From Endomychus coccineus (Eukaryota; Arthropoda; Insecta; Coleoptera; Endomychidae): a stretch of DNA of 64,000 nucleotides. The notes beneath the pieces were generated by a model. That model did not search any database and was not told the origin of the DNA. It saw only the letters and a list, made by a program, of their open reading frames with translations. A program made the translations under genes and the position numbers. Location: positions 252,789,736 to 252,853,735 of the forward strand of contig OY294067.1 in the NCBI GenBank assembly GCA_958510875.1, given 5' to 3'. Positions 25,211 to 36,944 of this stretch are shown piece by piece (the first letter of the stretch is position 1; each line of letters starts with the position of its first letter).

Positions 25211-26217
25211 ATCTTTAAACATGAAAACTAACAAATATAGCTAAATAAACATTTGACACACAAAAAAAAAGATATTCAGAGGATAAGGATCTTCCTCTTG
25301 TTGAATATGAGGTGAGGACCTCTCTAGTATGTCAAGGCTATATTGCTTGTAACAAATAACTGTGTCAGCGTCTGGAATGATTTATTCAGTGGTTGTAGTC
25401 CATATTAGATCTAAAATCGGTTTCATCCTTTTGATCAAAGCGGAACCCAAGGAGCCGTTCATCTAAAGTGAACATAATGCAAATAGAACAGATGCACGAG
25501 AGTGATATCTCAAGTAGGTATTTTGTTCATGCATTAGTTCCATGAAACCATTAAATCACTTGTGCTAGATAACAAAAGAAGTGGGTATTTGGGCAAAACA
25601 TGTACAACGAAGAAATGATAATTTGGACAAAATGTCACTAAATCATAAATCAAATGGATACGTAAGTATGTTATTCTTAATTCCTTGCGTTTAAAGTATA
25701 TCAAAACGTAAACGAAGTTAACTTTGATAAATGCAATAATGTAATAATAAAGCGACATTTCGAATCACATGTAGTGGAACTTAGACTAATTCCAAGCAAA
25801 ATAATATTTCAAAAATCGAAAACGAAATGTTAAACTAAGACAGACATTTTCTCTTGAATATTTTCCGAAAATCCGACGATTCTATAATTCACTCTCTATC
25901 TATTCTTTTTACTTTTGTAGCCCGAATGTGTCCTTTCCTTCACTATTGCGTGTGGCTGGTAGGTTGCACATATATATGTATATAGTAGATATAGTTCATT
26001 GTCACATACAGCAGCTATTGTATTATACACTACATGTCATCATCATGTCACTAAGCAACCACATTGTAGATTCACCCCCTTATTGAAATAGCCCTGTAAA
26101 TATAGTCCAAAACTAGTAGCGCAAAGTAGTAAAAAAAGCTCTAATCACTTTTGCTATCAAAATAGCTTTCGGACACTCCTTTGGGCAAAATTTAAATGAT
26201 TGTAGAGACAGAAAATA
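25211..26217. other. Intron 3: no gene seen
   Basis: AT-rich. A TA-rich patch (ATATATATGTATATAGTAGA) lies at 25970-25990. The minus frame at 25534-25758 (Tyr/Phe/Leu-rich) has no homologue that I recognise and reads as AT-bias. Confidence 0.4.
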
Positions 26218-26717
26218 TACAGGATGTTCCATCTCAGACGAGCCACCCCGTATATTTCTTATCCCATAGTGAGTGGAAAAATCTCCCGAAACACGGCGAA
26301 TGATTTTGTTTGGGGGACATCTTTTGACGTATATTTGAGTCTCGAACGAACAACCCCCTAATAGGGGGTGCTTCAACCTCTCAAAATTGAATAGGGGAGA
26401 GGGGTTGAGTGATACGTCATTTGAAAGGTCTTGGAAGCCTCTTCACAACGGTGTATGAAAAACGTAAATCTGATGAACTGTTTTCGCCAAAAATCAATTT
26501 TGTTGCTCGAATCCGCCACCTTGAATATTTTGGTTATTTGTACAATGTACAAGCTCATTTTTATTAAGCCTTTTTTACAAACTTAAACAATCTTCAAAAA
26601 ATCACATTCGTAAAAAAATTGAGTTGTGTTGTCATGCTTACAATGAAAAAAATTTAATCTGCGTGTTTAAATCAAATGTTCAAATTGTCCTCCATTGACT
26701 TCCATACAATAATACAA
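26218..26717 (+). repeat. Left long inverted repeat of the mariner-like element
   Basis: It pairs with 27900-28399. It overlaps the last ~50 bases of the transposase reading frame (stop at 26667), so the C-terminal end of the enzyme is coded inside the repeat. Confidence 0.88.
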
Positions 26718-27732
26718 TCTTGACTGAAAACCGTCTCTAACATGGTTCAGCATAATTGGAGTTATTTGACGACAATTCACAATTCGTTGGCGTAGATCGT
26801 CCAAACTTTCAGGCTGAGTCACAAAAATCTTGGACTTAAGATGTCCCCATAAGAAGAAGTCCAGAGGTTTGAGGTCAGGAGATCGGGCAGACCACTCCAT
26901 AGGACCTCTTCTTCCAATACAACGACCGGGGTATTGCAAATTGAGGTATTGGCGAACTGGTGCGGCGTAGTGAGGAGGAGCTCCGTCTTGTTGGAAAAGC
27001 AATTGTTGTTCAAGTAGTAGAGGATCGTTTTCTAATTGTTCAGTTATTAACGGATCAATCGCATTTTCCAACATTTCGAGATAAATTTCGCCATTTAAAT
27101 TACCAGGAATAAACAGAGGTCCAATTAGGTGGTCTCCCAAAATTCCTACCGAAACGTTTAGCTTTTCCCGATGTTGAGTGTGAGCTTCTCGAAATACATG
27201 AGGATTTGTATCGCTCCAAATTCTACAGTTATGCCGGTTAACCTCTCCATTAAGTAAAAAAGTGCATTCGTCAGAAAAGCAAACGTTGTACAAGAAATTT
27301 GGGTTATTGTTGATAGACCATAATTTCGCAAAACTCTTGCCTTCGATCCCAATCATCATCATTTAATTCCTGAATTAATTTAATTTTGTACGGATGGAAC
27401 TTGTGTTTATGTGAAATTCTGAAAACGTTAGATTGGCTAATACCGGAAGCTGCAGAAAGTTGTTGTACAGATTGCGTGTTTGGCATAAGTTGGACATGTC
27501 ACAATACCGCCACAGCTGCTCCTTCATCATTAACAATTCCAATGGGTGCCCTTTTTTCATCCATTACTGAACCCGTCTCCACAAATTTTGAAATCAATTC
27601 CATTACATACTTATGGCGAACGCTACGTTCAGGATGGTTTTCGTTAAATATCCTTGCAGCCGCTCGGGCTTAATTTTGATTTTGGTAATAAAGGCTAACC
27701 AGCTCAACACGTTCTTGCAATGTGTACACCAT
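26667..27732 (-). pseudogene. DDE transposase, IS630-Tc1-mariner superfamily, broken
   Basis: A start codon at 27732-27730 opens MVYTLQERVELVSLYYQNQN followed by a TAA; helix-turn-helix-like text (HPERSVRHKYVMELISKF; VQQLSAASGISQSNVFRISH) continues in that frame with one further TGA, then a frameshift near 27330 leads into the catalytic frame. That frame shows FSDECTF (first Asp), QLLFQQDGAPPHY (second Asp) and WSARSPDLKPLDFFLWGHLK (third residue Asp), with 36 residues between the second and third aspartates. The N-terminal part resembles the DUF4817 region found in many insect transposases. With two nonsense codons and one shift it is inactive, although all three catalytic residues remain. 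Confidence 0.88.
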
Positions 27733-27899
27733 ATTTTTTGAAATTTTAAATAAATCAGCAAAGTAGTAACTCAACAGATTGATTAAAATCATGAAATGAT
27801 CGAAGAAACGTTAAAACCAGATAAACACCTTCTAAGAACAAAAAATGAAGGCAACATAAGGAAATGTTTTGCTGTTTTTATATTTATTAGTTTGAGAGA

Positions 27900-28399
27900 A
27901 TGTATTATTGTATGGAAGTCAATGAAAGACAATTTGAACATTTGATTTAAACACGCAGATTCAATTTTTTTCATTGTAAGCATGACAACACAATTCAATT
28001 TTTTTACGAATGTGATTTTTTGAAGATTGTTTAAGTTTGTAAAAAAGGCTTAATAAAAATGAGCTTGTACATTGTACAAATAACCAAAATATTCAAGGTG
28101 GCGCATTCGAGCAACAAAATTAATTTTTGGCGAAAACGGTTCATCAAATTTACGTTTTTCATACACCGTTGTAAAGAAGCTTCCAAGATCTTCCAAATGA
28201 CGTATCACTCAACCCCTCTCCCCCATTCAATTTTGAGGTGTTGAAGCGCCCCCTATTAGGGGGTTGCTCGTTCAAGCCTCAAATATACGTCAAAAGATGT
28301 ACCTCAAACAAAATCATTCGACGTGTTTCGGGAGATTTTTCCACTCACTATGGGATGAGAAATATACGGGGTGGCTCGTCTGAGATGGAACACCCTGTA
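27900..28399 (-). repeat. Right long inverted repeat of the mariner-like element
   Basis: It is the inverted copy of 26218-26717. It includes a duplicate of the transposase 3' coding end (GTATGGAAGTCAATG), showing that the repeat grew inward past the gene's stop codon. Confidence 0.88.
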
Positions 28400-28838
28400 T
28401 AGGAAATGATTCAGAAACCGCTAATGAAAGACGTTAAATATTACTCTATGCTACATTAAAATTTTATCCAAATGGTCTACATAATGTATTTCACAACTCT
28501 ATGTTTCATACTGACACCTGTTGTCCGATTGATTTTAGCAATTATTCACACTATGATATAATCTGTTTTATATTGACTCTTGCTGTCACATGAACTATTG
28601 AAATGTACCCAGAATAACGACTAAAATAGATCATAACGGCACATCGATGACGTCACTTGAATCTTAAAATAAGAATTTCGGTCACTTTTGTAGGTTGAAT
28701 GTATCCGTGTGATTTATATTAATTCATAACCAGAAAAACACGGTTGTCCTTATGGTTCAATAGAAAATCATAATTCCATTTGAAAAAATGAAGATTGATG
28801 TCAGAAGTACCACTCGAAACGGGGTCACCGCGCCCAAA
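28400..28838. other. Intron 3: no gene seen
   Basis: Sequence between two mobile elements with no readable frame or repeat that I can support. Confidence 0.45.
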
Positions 28839-29811
28839 TACCGAGATATCAAAAATTATCTTGGTCAAGGGTGGTTGTGGAATCTAAAACATGTGTCTTA
28901 CTTTACGTTTTAAATAATTATGTCACTGTCACACTGACATCATCAATAACCTACAAATTTCATACCTATTTATTTCAGTTGTAAAACAATAATGAACTAC
29001 AAATTATAAAATAATTATGTGAACTTTGAACCTTTTCAGAGGTCGTGATAGCCACAATCCGAGTCAAAAACTGTTTTGAAATAGTTAATTTTCCTTAAAT
29101 CTAATGACGTTCACGTGAGAAGCCCGTAGCACGCGACTTAGAAAAGTGCAAGCTGGTTGTACCTAATACGGCTTTACGACGACTTTTCGCGTGCCGTTTT
29201 CGCTTCATGTAGTTAGATTTAGTATCGAACCGTGCCCGACAGCCCTTCTTTTTTCGATAAATGTCAATTAAATGGGAAAATTTAATTAAAACAGTTTGAT
29301 ATATTCTCAGATCTCAGCTACGCGCGTCTAACGTGCGACGTACCAAAGGGAATTTTCTCGCGACTAAAATATACACGAAGCGGGTAAAAGCTAGCGGCCC
29401 ATAGCCAAAAACACTTTATTACAACTGGCGCCGGTCGCACGGAGCAAGGAACGGCCCCAAATTAACAAGACCGAGGTAAAATGTATAAACTCTAACTTAC
29501 GCGCAGCGAGCTCCTCGAGGCATATATGTCAAAATGATTTCGTTCGTAGCTAATTACATAGGACGTCTGGCGTTCATGCAATTATGTTTTTAGATAATTC
29601 GAACCTTCTAATTTCGATAGGCCACGTGAAAATCCCGGAGTTCAAAGCGCTAAAGACTTCTGAGTGTTACAATATTCGTATAAAATTGCGAAATTTCGCA
29701 CTTTTAGAAACTTCAAATTAATTATGACATAATTATTTCAAACGTAAAGTAAGACACACGTTTTAGATTCCACAACCACCCTTGACCAAGATAATTTTTG
29801 ATATCCCGGTA
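28839..29811. mobile_element. Non-autonomous element with ~85-bp inverted ends
   Basis: The left end TACCGAGATATCAAAAATTA continues TCTTGGTCAAGGGTGGTTGT; the right end, reverse complemented, reads TACCGGGATATCAAAAATTA and continues the same way to TCTTACTTTACGTTTGAAAT. TA at both ends suits a TA target site. The interior is GC-richer (29110-29640: CACGTGAGAAGCCCGTAGC, CTGGCGCCGGTCGCACGG) with no open frame of useful length. Confidence 0.75.
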
Positions 29812-30114
29812 CGATACAATTTCTATTTTCGTCACTTTAAAGCGATCTATACAGTTTCAAATCCATACGACCAATAGGAATGGCGCAATCGTCTCCACAG
29901 TGGGATACGCACACACAGACTTCATGTCAAGAATAGTCTAGATCGATTCAGAAATGCTCAAAAACGAATATATCCGCGAAAATCTGGAAAAAATTTGGTG
30001 GGCTATACACTATGTATAGTGGAGGAAGTAAAAAGTAAACAGATTTACTATTAACAAACCTTATGAGTCGTCATGCGAGATGAATTGTATCAGTTTTCAG
30101 TTAAAACTTTAGCT
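29812..30114. other. Intron 3: no gene seen
   Basis: Short spacer between the TACCGRGATATC element and LINE copy B. GTATAGTGGAGGAAGTAAAA at about 30015 has no partner. Confidence 0.4.
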
Positions 30115-30870
30115 CTTGGCAAAGAATAGAAAACCAAGTGTCTGTGAAGCAGTTTTCGCAACGGATCTTACATGATCATCCCATGAGGGTGCTGTTGGTG
30201 ATGTTATCGAGATTGGATATAAAGGATTACATAGGAATATTTATATTCATTTTAGGAATTGTGGGATCCGCCTTCAGGAAGAAAATAAAATGTTGATTTC
30301 GTTTGTATTAAACTCTACTAGGTTATCAGATCCCCGTTACATAATTTCTGGCAGATCATCATTTATTGCATCGTTCTGTCAGTCTTGCATCATTGGATGA
30401 TACAGAGGCTCTAGAGGAGAAAGCGATATGAAGTATTCCATTATGCTCGAAGCTGTAGAAGGCACAGGTGGTCACTTCCAATAGATCGTTGACATGAAGC
30501 AAAGACAAAGTTGGTGCCAAGGCAAGTCCCTGTGGAATACCAGCGTTGATTGCCATTGTATCGAAGGAAACTCCGTCAACCATCACAGGAAATGGAAGGA
30601 TCTATCTGAGAGAAAGCTCGATAATACGACAAAGCGGCTAACCATATGTTTCCCAAGAATGCCTTGTTGCCAGACTCGGTACTTTAGAAATATACAATAC
30701 TACAGCTAGACATTCTTCAAATGTTTCAATGGATATCTGCCCTATAAGTGTAAAGTAAGCAAGTAGGTCTCCTATTGATCTCTGGTGATGAAATGATGGC
30801 CATATAGCGGTCGTTTACTATCTAGATATTGGATGACCTCGATGATGATTGGTTTCTCCATTACTTTAGA
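30115..30870 (-). pseudogene. LINE family copy B: broken reverse transcriptase (minus)
   Basis: The minus frame 30359-30586 reads MMVDGVSFDTMAINAGIPQG (motif with PQG) then LAPTLSLLHVNDLLEV and SFEHNGILH, where the catalytic FADD has become FEHN. Flanks match copies A and C at the DNA level (TAAACTCTACTAGRTTATCA; CCTCTAGAGGAGAAAGCGAT against the copy A text). A 3' part at 30115-30330 is more diverged. The palm catalytic residues are lost. Confidence 0.7.
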
Positions 30871-32041
30871 GATCACAGATCCCAGTGAAAAACCAAAATT
30901 CCTGTTTGATCACACACATTACTAGTTTTCGGGTTTTTAAATCTTTTATAGGTATTTGTAAATTATTTCAAATTTTCTTTTCAGATTCATTGAAATTATT
31001 CAGAGTAGGCGGATCAGGTTGACTTTTTTATATTCTGTTTGAACGATTCTAGGGAAATATCGGCATAAAATAGCCCTACACGAGAATAAATTGGCAAATG
31101 CTGGGGTAGGGAAGTATAAGAATTAAAATAAAAGAAAAGAAATGTAATTGTGAATAATGTCGTACGCTACAAGTTACGAAAGGAAAAGTTTTTGATTGGA
31201 ACCGTAGTTGTTGAGTTATTAAGAAAAGTTGAACGATAAAGAGAGTAATTACCGACAGCTTTTTTGGACTTTCGAGCTATTAGTACTATTGATAAATAAT
31301 AATTATATATTAACACATGTTCAAAGTTTCGTGTTTAAAGCGAATATTCCTTTCATTAAAATCCAGTTTAAAATAATTCTTTACAGATTAGTGAAAATTG
31401 TCAGATACCTATATATAATTACTAAGGTGGACCGGAAAATTGAAAATTAATAATTTCAAAACACAAAAGTACTCGTCAAACGTGCCTTTCAGTATACGAC
31501 CGAACCCATGTGCAAAAACAGAATCAGATTGAAGATCATCTAGTCTCTGCAGAGCAATAATACTTCAGGAAACCTAATTTATCGTTTCCTATCTTCAAAT
31601 ATGTAGAAAGTATAGATATACATAAAGTAAATACAAGACATGACTCACAGTTGTTATGGCACCGATTCCGTCCTATTACATCTGTTTTCCGCCGCGAACT
31701 GCATGTTAGGTATGTGTCAATTGCTATCAGAAGCAGAGAGAAATCAGACAGTTCATTGAAAAATTAAAGCACTGATGATACTATAACACCTACTAATTTT
31801 CTGCACAAGTTCACAGTACGTTTTTCAGGTAGGTCGTCGGAAATAGTTATTTGTGTATGGGTCGGGCGAGCAAAACGGAATACCTAAGCTTGACAACATC
31901 ATATGGGGAAAACCTTATGTTTTGAAATATTGAAAATAAAACTACACACTTTTTGCTGTAATGAGTATTTTTTGATGCAATTTTAACTAAGAGAAAAGTA
32001 AACATAAATCATAAAGTAGGCAAAAACACAATTTAGCTAGA
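30871..32041. other. Intron 3: no gene seen
   Basis: AT-rich. Frames such as 31229-31450 are Ile/Asn/Lys-rich and carry no domain. The end of this stretch (GGGCAAAATGGGGTACTATA, 32050) matches GGGCAAAACGGGGTAGCCCA at 32374 and may belong to the element around the PHD finger. Confidence 0.4.
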
Positions 32042-32332
32042 TTAGTTTAGGGCAAAATGGGGTACTATAGTTAAGGCAGAAAAAAAATACTGCCAATGCT
32101 CACAAAGAAATACGGTTTCGAAATCTTCCTCTTCTACCCCTGAGCATAAATTGTGGGCCCATTTGTGACAGTCTGAACAAGGAATCCATCTCCCCGTGGA
32201 CGTTAAATAAAATTCACCACAATTCAAACAGTCGGTGTCACTATCTTTACTTTCCGAATCCGATTCATATTTTTTAGTTTTAACTTTTGTAACTTTACCT
32301 ACCAGTCTTCCTTCTATATTTGAAAACCACAA
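32042..32332 (-). pseudogene. PHD-type zinc finger fragment of a DNA-transposon protein
   Basis: The minus frame reads TKKYESDSESKDSDTDCLNC, then GEFYLTSTGRWIPCSDCHKW and AHNLCSGVEEEDFETVFLCE. The cysteine/histidine spacing (C-x2-C, WIPC-x2-C, KWAH, C, then C) fits the short PHD finger found at the C terminus of many pogo/Tigger-like or Harbinger-associated insect transposon proteins. The final cysteine pair appears to have lost one member (LCEHW). No transposase domain lies upstream on the minus strand. A host gene exon is less likely but not excluded. Confidence 0.6.
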
Positions 32333-33005
32333 AAAATAAAACTAATTTTAGTTACTTAAAGCTGCATATAAAGGGCAAAACGGGGTAGCCCATTTTGCCA
32401 AAGCAGCAAATTTTAAGGTTAGTGAAATTTATTTTATTTAAAAGTTGTTTTTAAATAATTATAATTACACTCAAAGTTGTTGAAAAGTATACACCTTTTC
32501 CCTTTTATTTGTAACATCAGGAATTTATAATAACGTCTTTCCCACCACTTAATTTTATATATAAATTCTCGGCAAATAGATCACACTGTATTAAATGTGG
32601 AGTTATTTCAAAACTGTGTAGATAGAAAATGCACATGTGCTCGGTAAAATAATTTAGTGGCAACTTCAGGCTTCAACCCTTAGAGATCTAAGATCTCTAT
32701 GCTTCAACCTCAAGGCAGACATGACAGTGTCTTACAAATTGTGAAAACGTTGTATAGATGGAGCAACTGGCTTAGAGAAAAAACGTTGTACACCGTAGGC
32801 GACTACCATGGAAGTAAATATAGTTTACAGTTATTAAAAAGTATAAGTAAAATAGACTATGAAGATAGCATATACAGTCAGCAGAGTAATATAATAATAT
32901 TATATAAACACTGATGCACACAAAGAAAAATACAACAACATACACTGAGGAGTTCTAATTGAATTTGCAATGTGCAGAGTAGAAAGACTGTGTGAATATT
33001 CCACT
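32333..33005. other. Intron 3: no gene seen; contains the 3' side of the Jockey copy
   Basis: An inverted hint of the 32050 sequence lies at 32374-32395. The remainder is AT-rich, with the 3' UTR of the LINE probably reaching to about 32940. Its exact end and any A/T tail were not found. Confidence 0.4.
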
Positions 33006-35739
33006 TCACTCGGATGAGGGGAGCTTGGGATCAGGTTGAAATGAGACTTGCATATTAATTAACTTGCTACGAATTATGTACTTGAAGCATCCAAATGGAA
33101 CAACAAAAATATCACATTCAGAAGGGAAGCTATTATAAATTTTACAGATGTAATAAACTGGAGATTTTATTAAAATATTGATTCTTGGTATAGGCAGATA
33201 GAAGAGAATTTCGTTTCTGCTACTTAGTCTCGGTACGTAAAAGTCTAGTTGAGATAACAAATCCGGGCAGTCTGTCAGATTATGAACTAATTTATATATG
33301 AAGATACAAGCATAATATGTTCTTCTGTTTTCTAAGGATAAGAGGGAGAATCTGTTTAGCAACACTGTATCATCAATTCCTTGGGATGGATATACTCCAT
33401 CTAGTTTGTAAGCCATGTATTTCATGAAAATTCGTTGTTAAGATTCGAGTTGTTGTATATGCACATTGTATATGGGTGACCAGATTAAGGAGCCGTATTC
33501 CAGACGGGATCGGACATATGCATTAAAGAGTGTTATAAAACATTCATGGTTTTGAAAGTCTTTACACGTCCTGAAGATAAGTCCAAGCATTCTTTTCGCC
33601 GAAGATGTGATTTGATTAATTTGGGATGTGAAGCTGAGTTTCTGATCGTATATGATGCCCAAATCATTAGTTTCTGTACTTTGTTCTAATATGACGTCGT
33701 TTATTGCATAGTCAAATTGTATAATGTTGTGTTTAAGGGTATATTTCATAAATTTACATTTTTGAATATTCAGTGGAAGCTTGTTTAGTATGCACCATTC
33801 ATGTATCGAACTAAGATCTTTCTGTAGAATAAGACAGTCCTCTGTTGTTTCAATAGTTCTGAAAATCTTCAAGTCATCAGCAAAGAGTAATATGTTACTA
33901 GAGATATTAGCATTAATATCATTTATAAACAAAGAGAATAGGAGAGGAGCTAGATTACTTTCTTGAGGAACGCCACTAGTTGGAGTAAATTCGAGTGATT
34001 TGTGACCTTTGTATTCAACAAATAGCGTACGATTCTGAAGATAAGATTGCAATAGATTCAATAGATGACTATCGAAACCAACAAAAGAAAGTTTATTCAG
34101 TAGGATTTGGTGGTTCAATTTATCAAAGGCCTTTGAGAAGTCTGTATAGATTGTGTCAACCTGTAGCTGTTCATCTAACGCAGTGCTGAAAGTTTGTGAA
34201 AAACACACGAGATTCGTTATTGTTGAACGTTTGTTGATAAAACCATGTTGATAAAGAGTTATACTATTTCTCACATTAGGAAAAATGTTGTTATAAAGAC
34301 ACATCTCAAAGACCTTTGCAAAGTTTGACAGAATTGTTATGGGTCGATAGTTCAGAATGTTATTTGGAGCCCCTGACTTCAATATTGGATAAATTTTTGA
34401 TATTTTTCATCTATCAGGAAAACATTCAGCCTTTAAGGCCATGTTAGAAATTACTTGAAGTGGCTTTGCAAGAATGTATGCACAGTCTTTCACCAGAAAA
34501 CTTGGAATTTTGTCATCTCCAGCTGTGAATTTTGGTTTCAGTTTTTCAAGTGATTGTAAAACCTCTTCTTCAGAGAATGATGTTATTGATATTGTTGGAA
34601 AATTTGTTGGTTTTTTAGAGATGTTGGAATTATTACTGTCAGAGTGAACATACACACTTTCAAAGAATTCAGCAAAAGCGTTCACTATTGAAGTCGGGTT
34701 CGTTAGTTCTCTATCATTTAAGGATAAAACATTCGGAATTCTTGAGGTGCCTTTTTTACTATGCATATAGGTCCAAAATGTGGAGGGATCGGTTTTGATC
34801 GAGTTTTCAGCTTTCTGTTTATACTCCCTGTAGGCTTGTGATATCTGGGTTTTTATTGACCTACGAAGAATTCTGAATTGATCATGTGTAGTTTCTGAAT
34901 AGTTGGATTTTAAACCTTTAAATAACCTTTCTTTACGTTTGATCTCATTTATGATATTTTTGTTGAACCAGGGTGGATACTTAGTACTGGTAAAATTGAG
35001 TGTACAAGGAACACATTGGTCCATTATTTAATAAATTATTGCATAAAAAGTGTCTACTGCTAAGTTTACTTCGGTACAGTTTTCAATAACTGACCAATCT
35101 GTATTCATAAGCAATGAATAGAGTAGTGGGAAATTTGCTTTACGAAAATTAAAAAAAAAAACGCTCTGTCATCATACGGAATTCCACTTTCCTGTTCTTA
35201 AATACTAGAGAAATATTCAAAGCTGGATGATAATCATCTTCGGGAATGAATGGTAGGTCATCATGAATGACATTACAAGCATAATTGTTTGATAGTACGA
35301 GATCTAGAAGTCGATCTGATTTATTGAGCACATTGTTGTGTTGTTTCAGGTCATAGAAATTGATAAATTGTTGGAGGTTTTGCAAGTTGAGATTTCTATC
35401 CACTGATGCCTTATTTATAAAAAGAGGTTGGTTGAAATCACCAAATATTAGTATATTATGATCGTATAGTAATTCAAGTGATTCTAACGTTTCAAATAGA
35501 TTTTGTACATGTAAGGTATTAGCATTTGGTGGTATGTATACAACAAACACAAATAGGATGTAGTGATTATATGATATTTTACAACCGACAATATCAATAC
35601 TAATGGCGGTATCTATAAACAAATAAATATAAATGTTTGGATTCTGGTGGTACATGTAGTGGTACGTCGAAGCAGTATTTGCATATAAAATAATGCATAT
35701 ATAGCACATAGAAACAAAATTTATAAAAGTGTATCTCAT
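33006..35739 (-). pseudogene. Jockey-like non-LTR retrotransposon, 5'-truncated, broken ORF2
   Basis: On the minus strand the order is endonuclease (35149-35739: VVYIPPNANTLHVQNLFETL, ILIFGDFNQP, DDYHPALNIS), linker (34407-35024: FNKNIINEIKRKERLFKGLK), reverse transcriptase (33438-34382: NYRPITILSNFAKVFE, YTDFSKAFDKLNHQIL, SGVPQESNLAPLLFSLFIND, ILLFADDLKIF) and C-terminal region (33006-33425). The catalytic loop FADD is intact, but PQG has become PQE. A TGA at 34407-34409 and a TAA at 33438-33440 interrupt one frame; a shift in an A-run near 35150 separates the endonuclease. The endonuclease N terminus is missing. It is antisense to the host gene in intron 3 and close to its 3' end. Confidence 0.9.
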
Positions 35740-36944
35740 TAACTGAACAACTATTATTAGATACCGAAGCCATTATTAGAACTGATATGAAGGCATAGTA
35801 AATCTATAATAGCGTTGATTGGAATTATCCACGGCAATAGTCAAGCGTAATAAGCGTGTGAATATAAAATGGACGGAACGTAACGCGAGCTCTGAACCTC
35901 GCGGCAGTCGCTAGTAGACTGAGAATCTCGGCCACCTCAACCGTTGCTCGCCATCTAGATCTCGGCCACCTTTTCGTTTACGCTAAAATGCACTAGCGTT
36001 GCGTATCTTCTCAACTCTTTCAATCAACGAGTAAAGTCACTACTTTTTTGCCCTAAGCCACACTAGTATATTACGCACTAAGCACAAAATAACCATTTTG
36101 TGCGAGCTGCATACTATTCTTTTTCTACGACAAATTACTACTCATGTTTAATATTCAAATAAATTATAAAAAAGTTGACAGAAATTCTGATGACAGTTAC
36201 TCAAATATCCTGTCGGCCCATGGCTAGTGTCATATTCTCAAGGCCACCGCGCTCACTAGCCTCAAAGAACCGTCCCCTAATGCATAATGGTTTACAATAC
36301 ATCGGTTGCTAGGCAACAAATGCAATATGAACCACATCGAGTCAGGCCGGCTATGCAATATGATCTTCTGTGCAAAATGTAGCTGTTTACGATTCAATTT
36401 ACGATCGTTTGATGGGCATAATTTCGATGTAGTCGTAGAAAAAAGTAGTCTTTTGGCCTTGAAATGTAGGTAACACTTCCATAGAAAAGCTAGTAGTACT
36501 GAAAAACATACGTCGTTGTTTCTGCGGGCACGCAATATAGGTCCCATTACTTTTTTGTTGTGACTGTCTATACTATCTACCAGGCTTTGAGAGCATAATG
36601 TCTCTTGACAGTACATAATGTAGTGATGTACACAATTTATGTTTCACCATTTGTGTACGTCTGTATCTATTAGTCACAGATAGGCACATTAGAATAAATG
36701 TCCACATCGTCCACATAAATTTAATACTAATTCAGTTTATCTTTTGCAGCTGTATAATTGGTAATTCAATAAGTTTCCTTTCATTATGAAACAAGCAAAA
36801 CTATACATCGACAGTTATATTAATTCCCCTACCTAATGGCAATAAAAAGCTTACAGTAGTTATACAATAGTTGGTGGCTTGTGACGTAGTTATGACTGTA
36901 AGAATCACTTGGCTATTTATTAATTTCAAAATTGTTGCATATAG
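35740..36944. other. Intron 3, end: no recognised gene
   Basis: A relatively GC-rich patch (35870-36010) contains AACCTCGCGGCAGTCGCTAG and GCCACC repeats. TTCTTTTTCTACGAC (36118) and GTCGTAGAAAAAAGTAG (36431) form an imperfect inverted pair that may bound an old MITE. The 128-codon minus frame at 36230-36616 lies partly inside that pair and has no domain. The end is the acceptor of exon 4. Confidence 0.4.

Larger units (their letters stand above)
26218..28399 (-). mobile_element. mariner-like DNA transposon with ~500-bp inverted terminal repeats
   Basis: The 2,182-bp element begins TACAGGATGTTCCATCTCAG and ends with the reverse complement TACAGGGTGTTCCATCTCAG, with TA directly outside both ends. 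The repeats run 26218-26717 and 27900-28399 and diverge modestly; shared landmarks include CCACCCCGTATATTTCT, GAGGGGTTGAGTGATACGTC, TTGTACAATGTACAAGCTCA and TTGACTTCCATACAATAATA. Between them, on the minus strand, is a decayed transposase. Most mariner elements have repeats under 50 bp, so arms of this length are unusual. In the gene it lies in intron 3. Confidence 0.88.

Noticed and set aside
27386..27673. + strand 95-codon frame
   Set aside because: It is the antisense shadow of the transposase N-terminal region.
32042..32332. Expressed host PHD-finger gene
   Set aside because: The fragment is short, has lost part of a cysteine pair and matches the form carried by transposons; a host exon remains possible but unsupported.
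36230..36616. 128-codon minus frame as a gene
   Set aside because: It overlaps an imperfect inverted pair, has no domain and no initiation or splice context that I can support.
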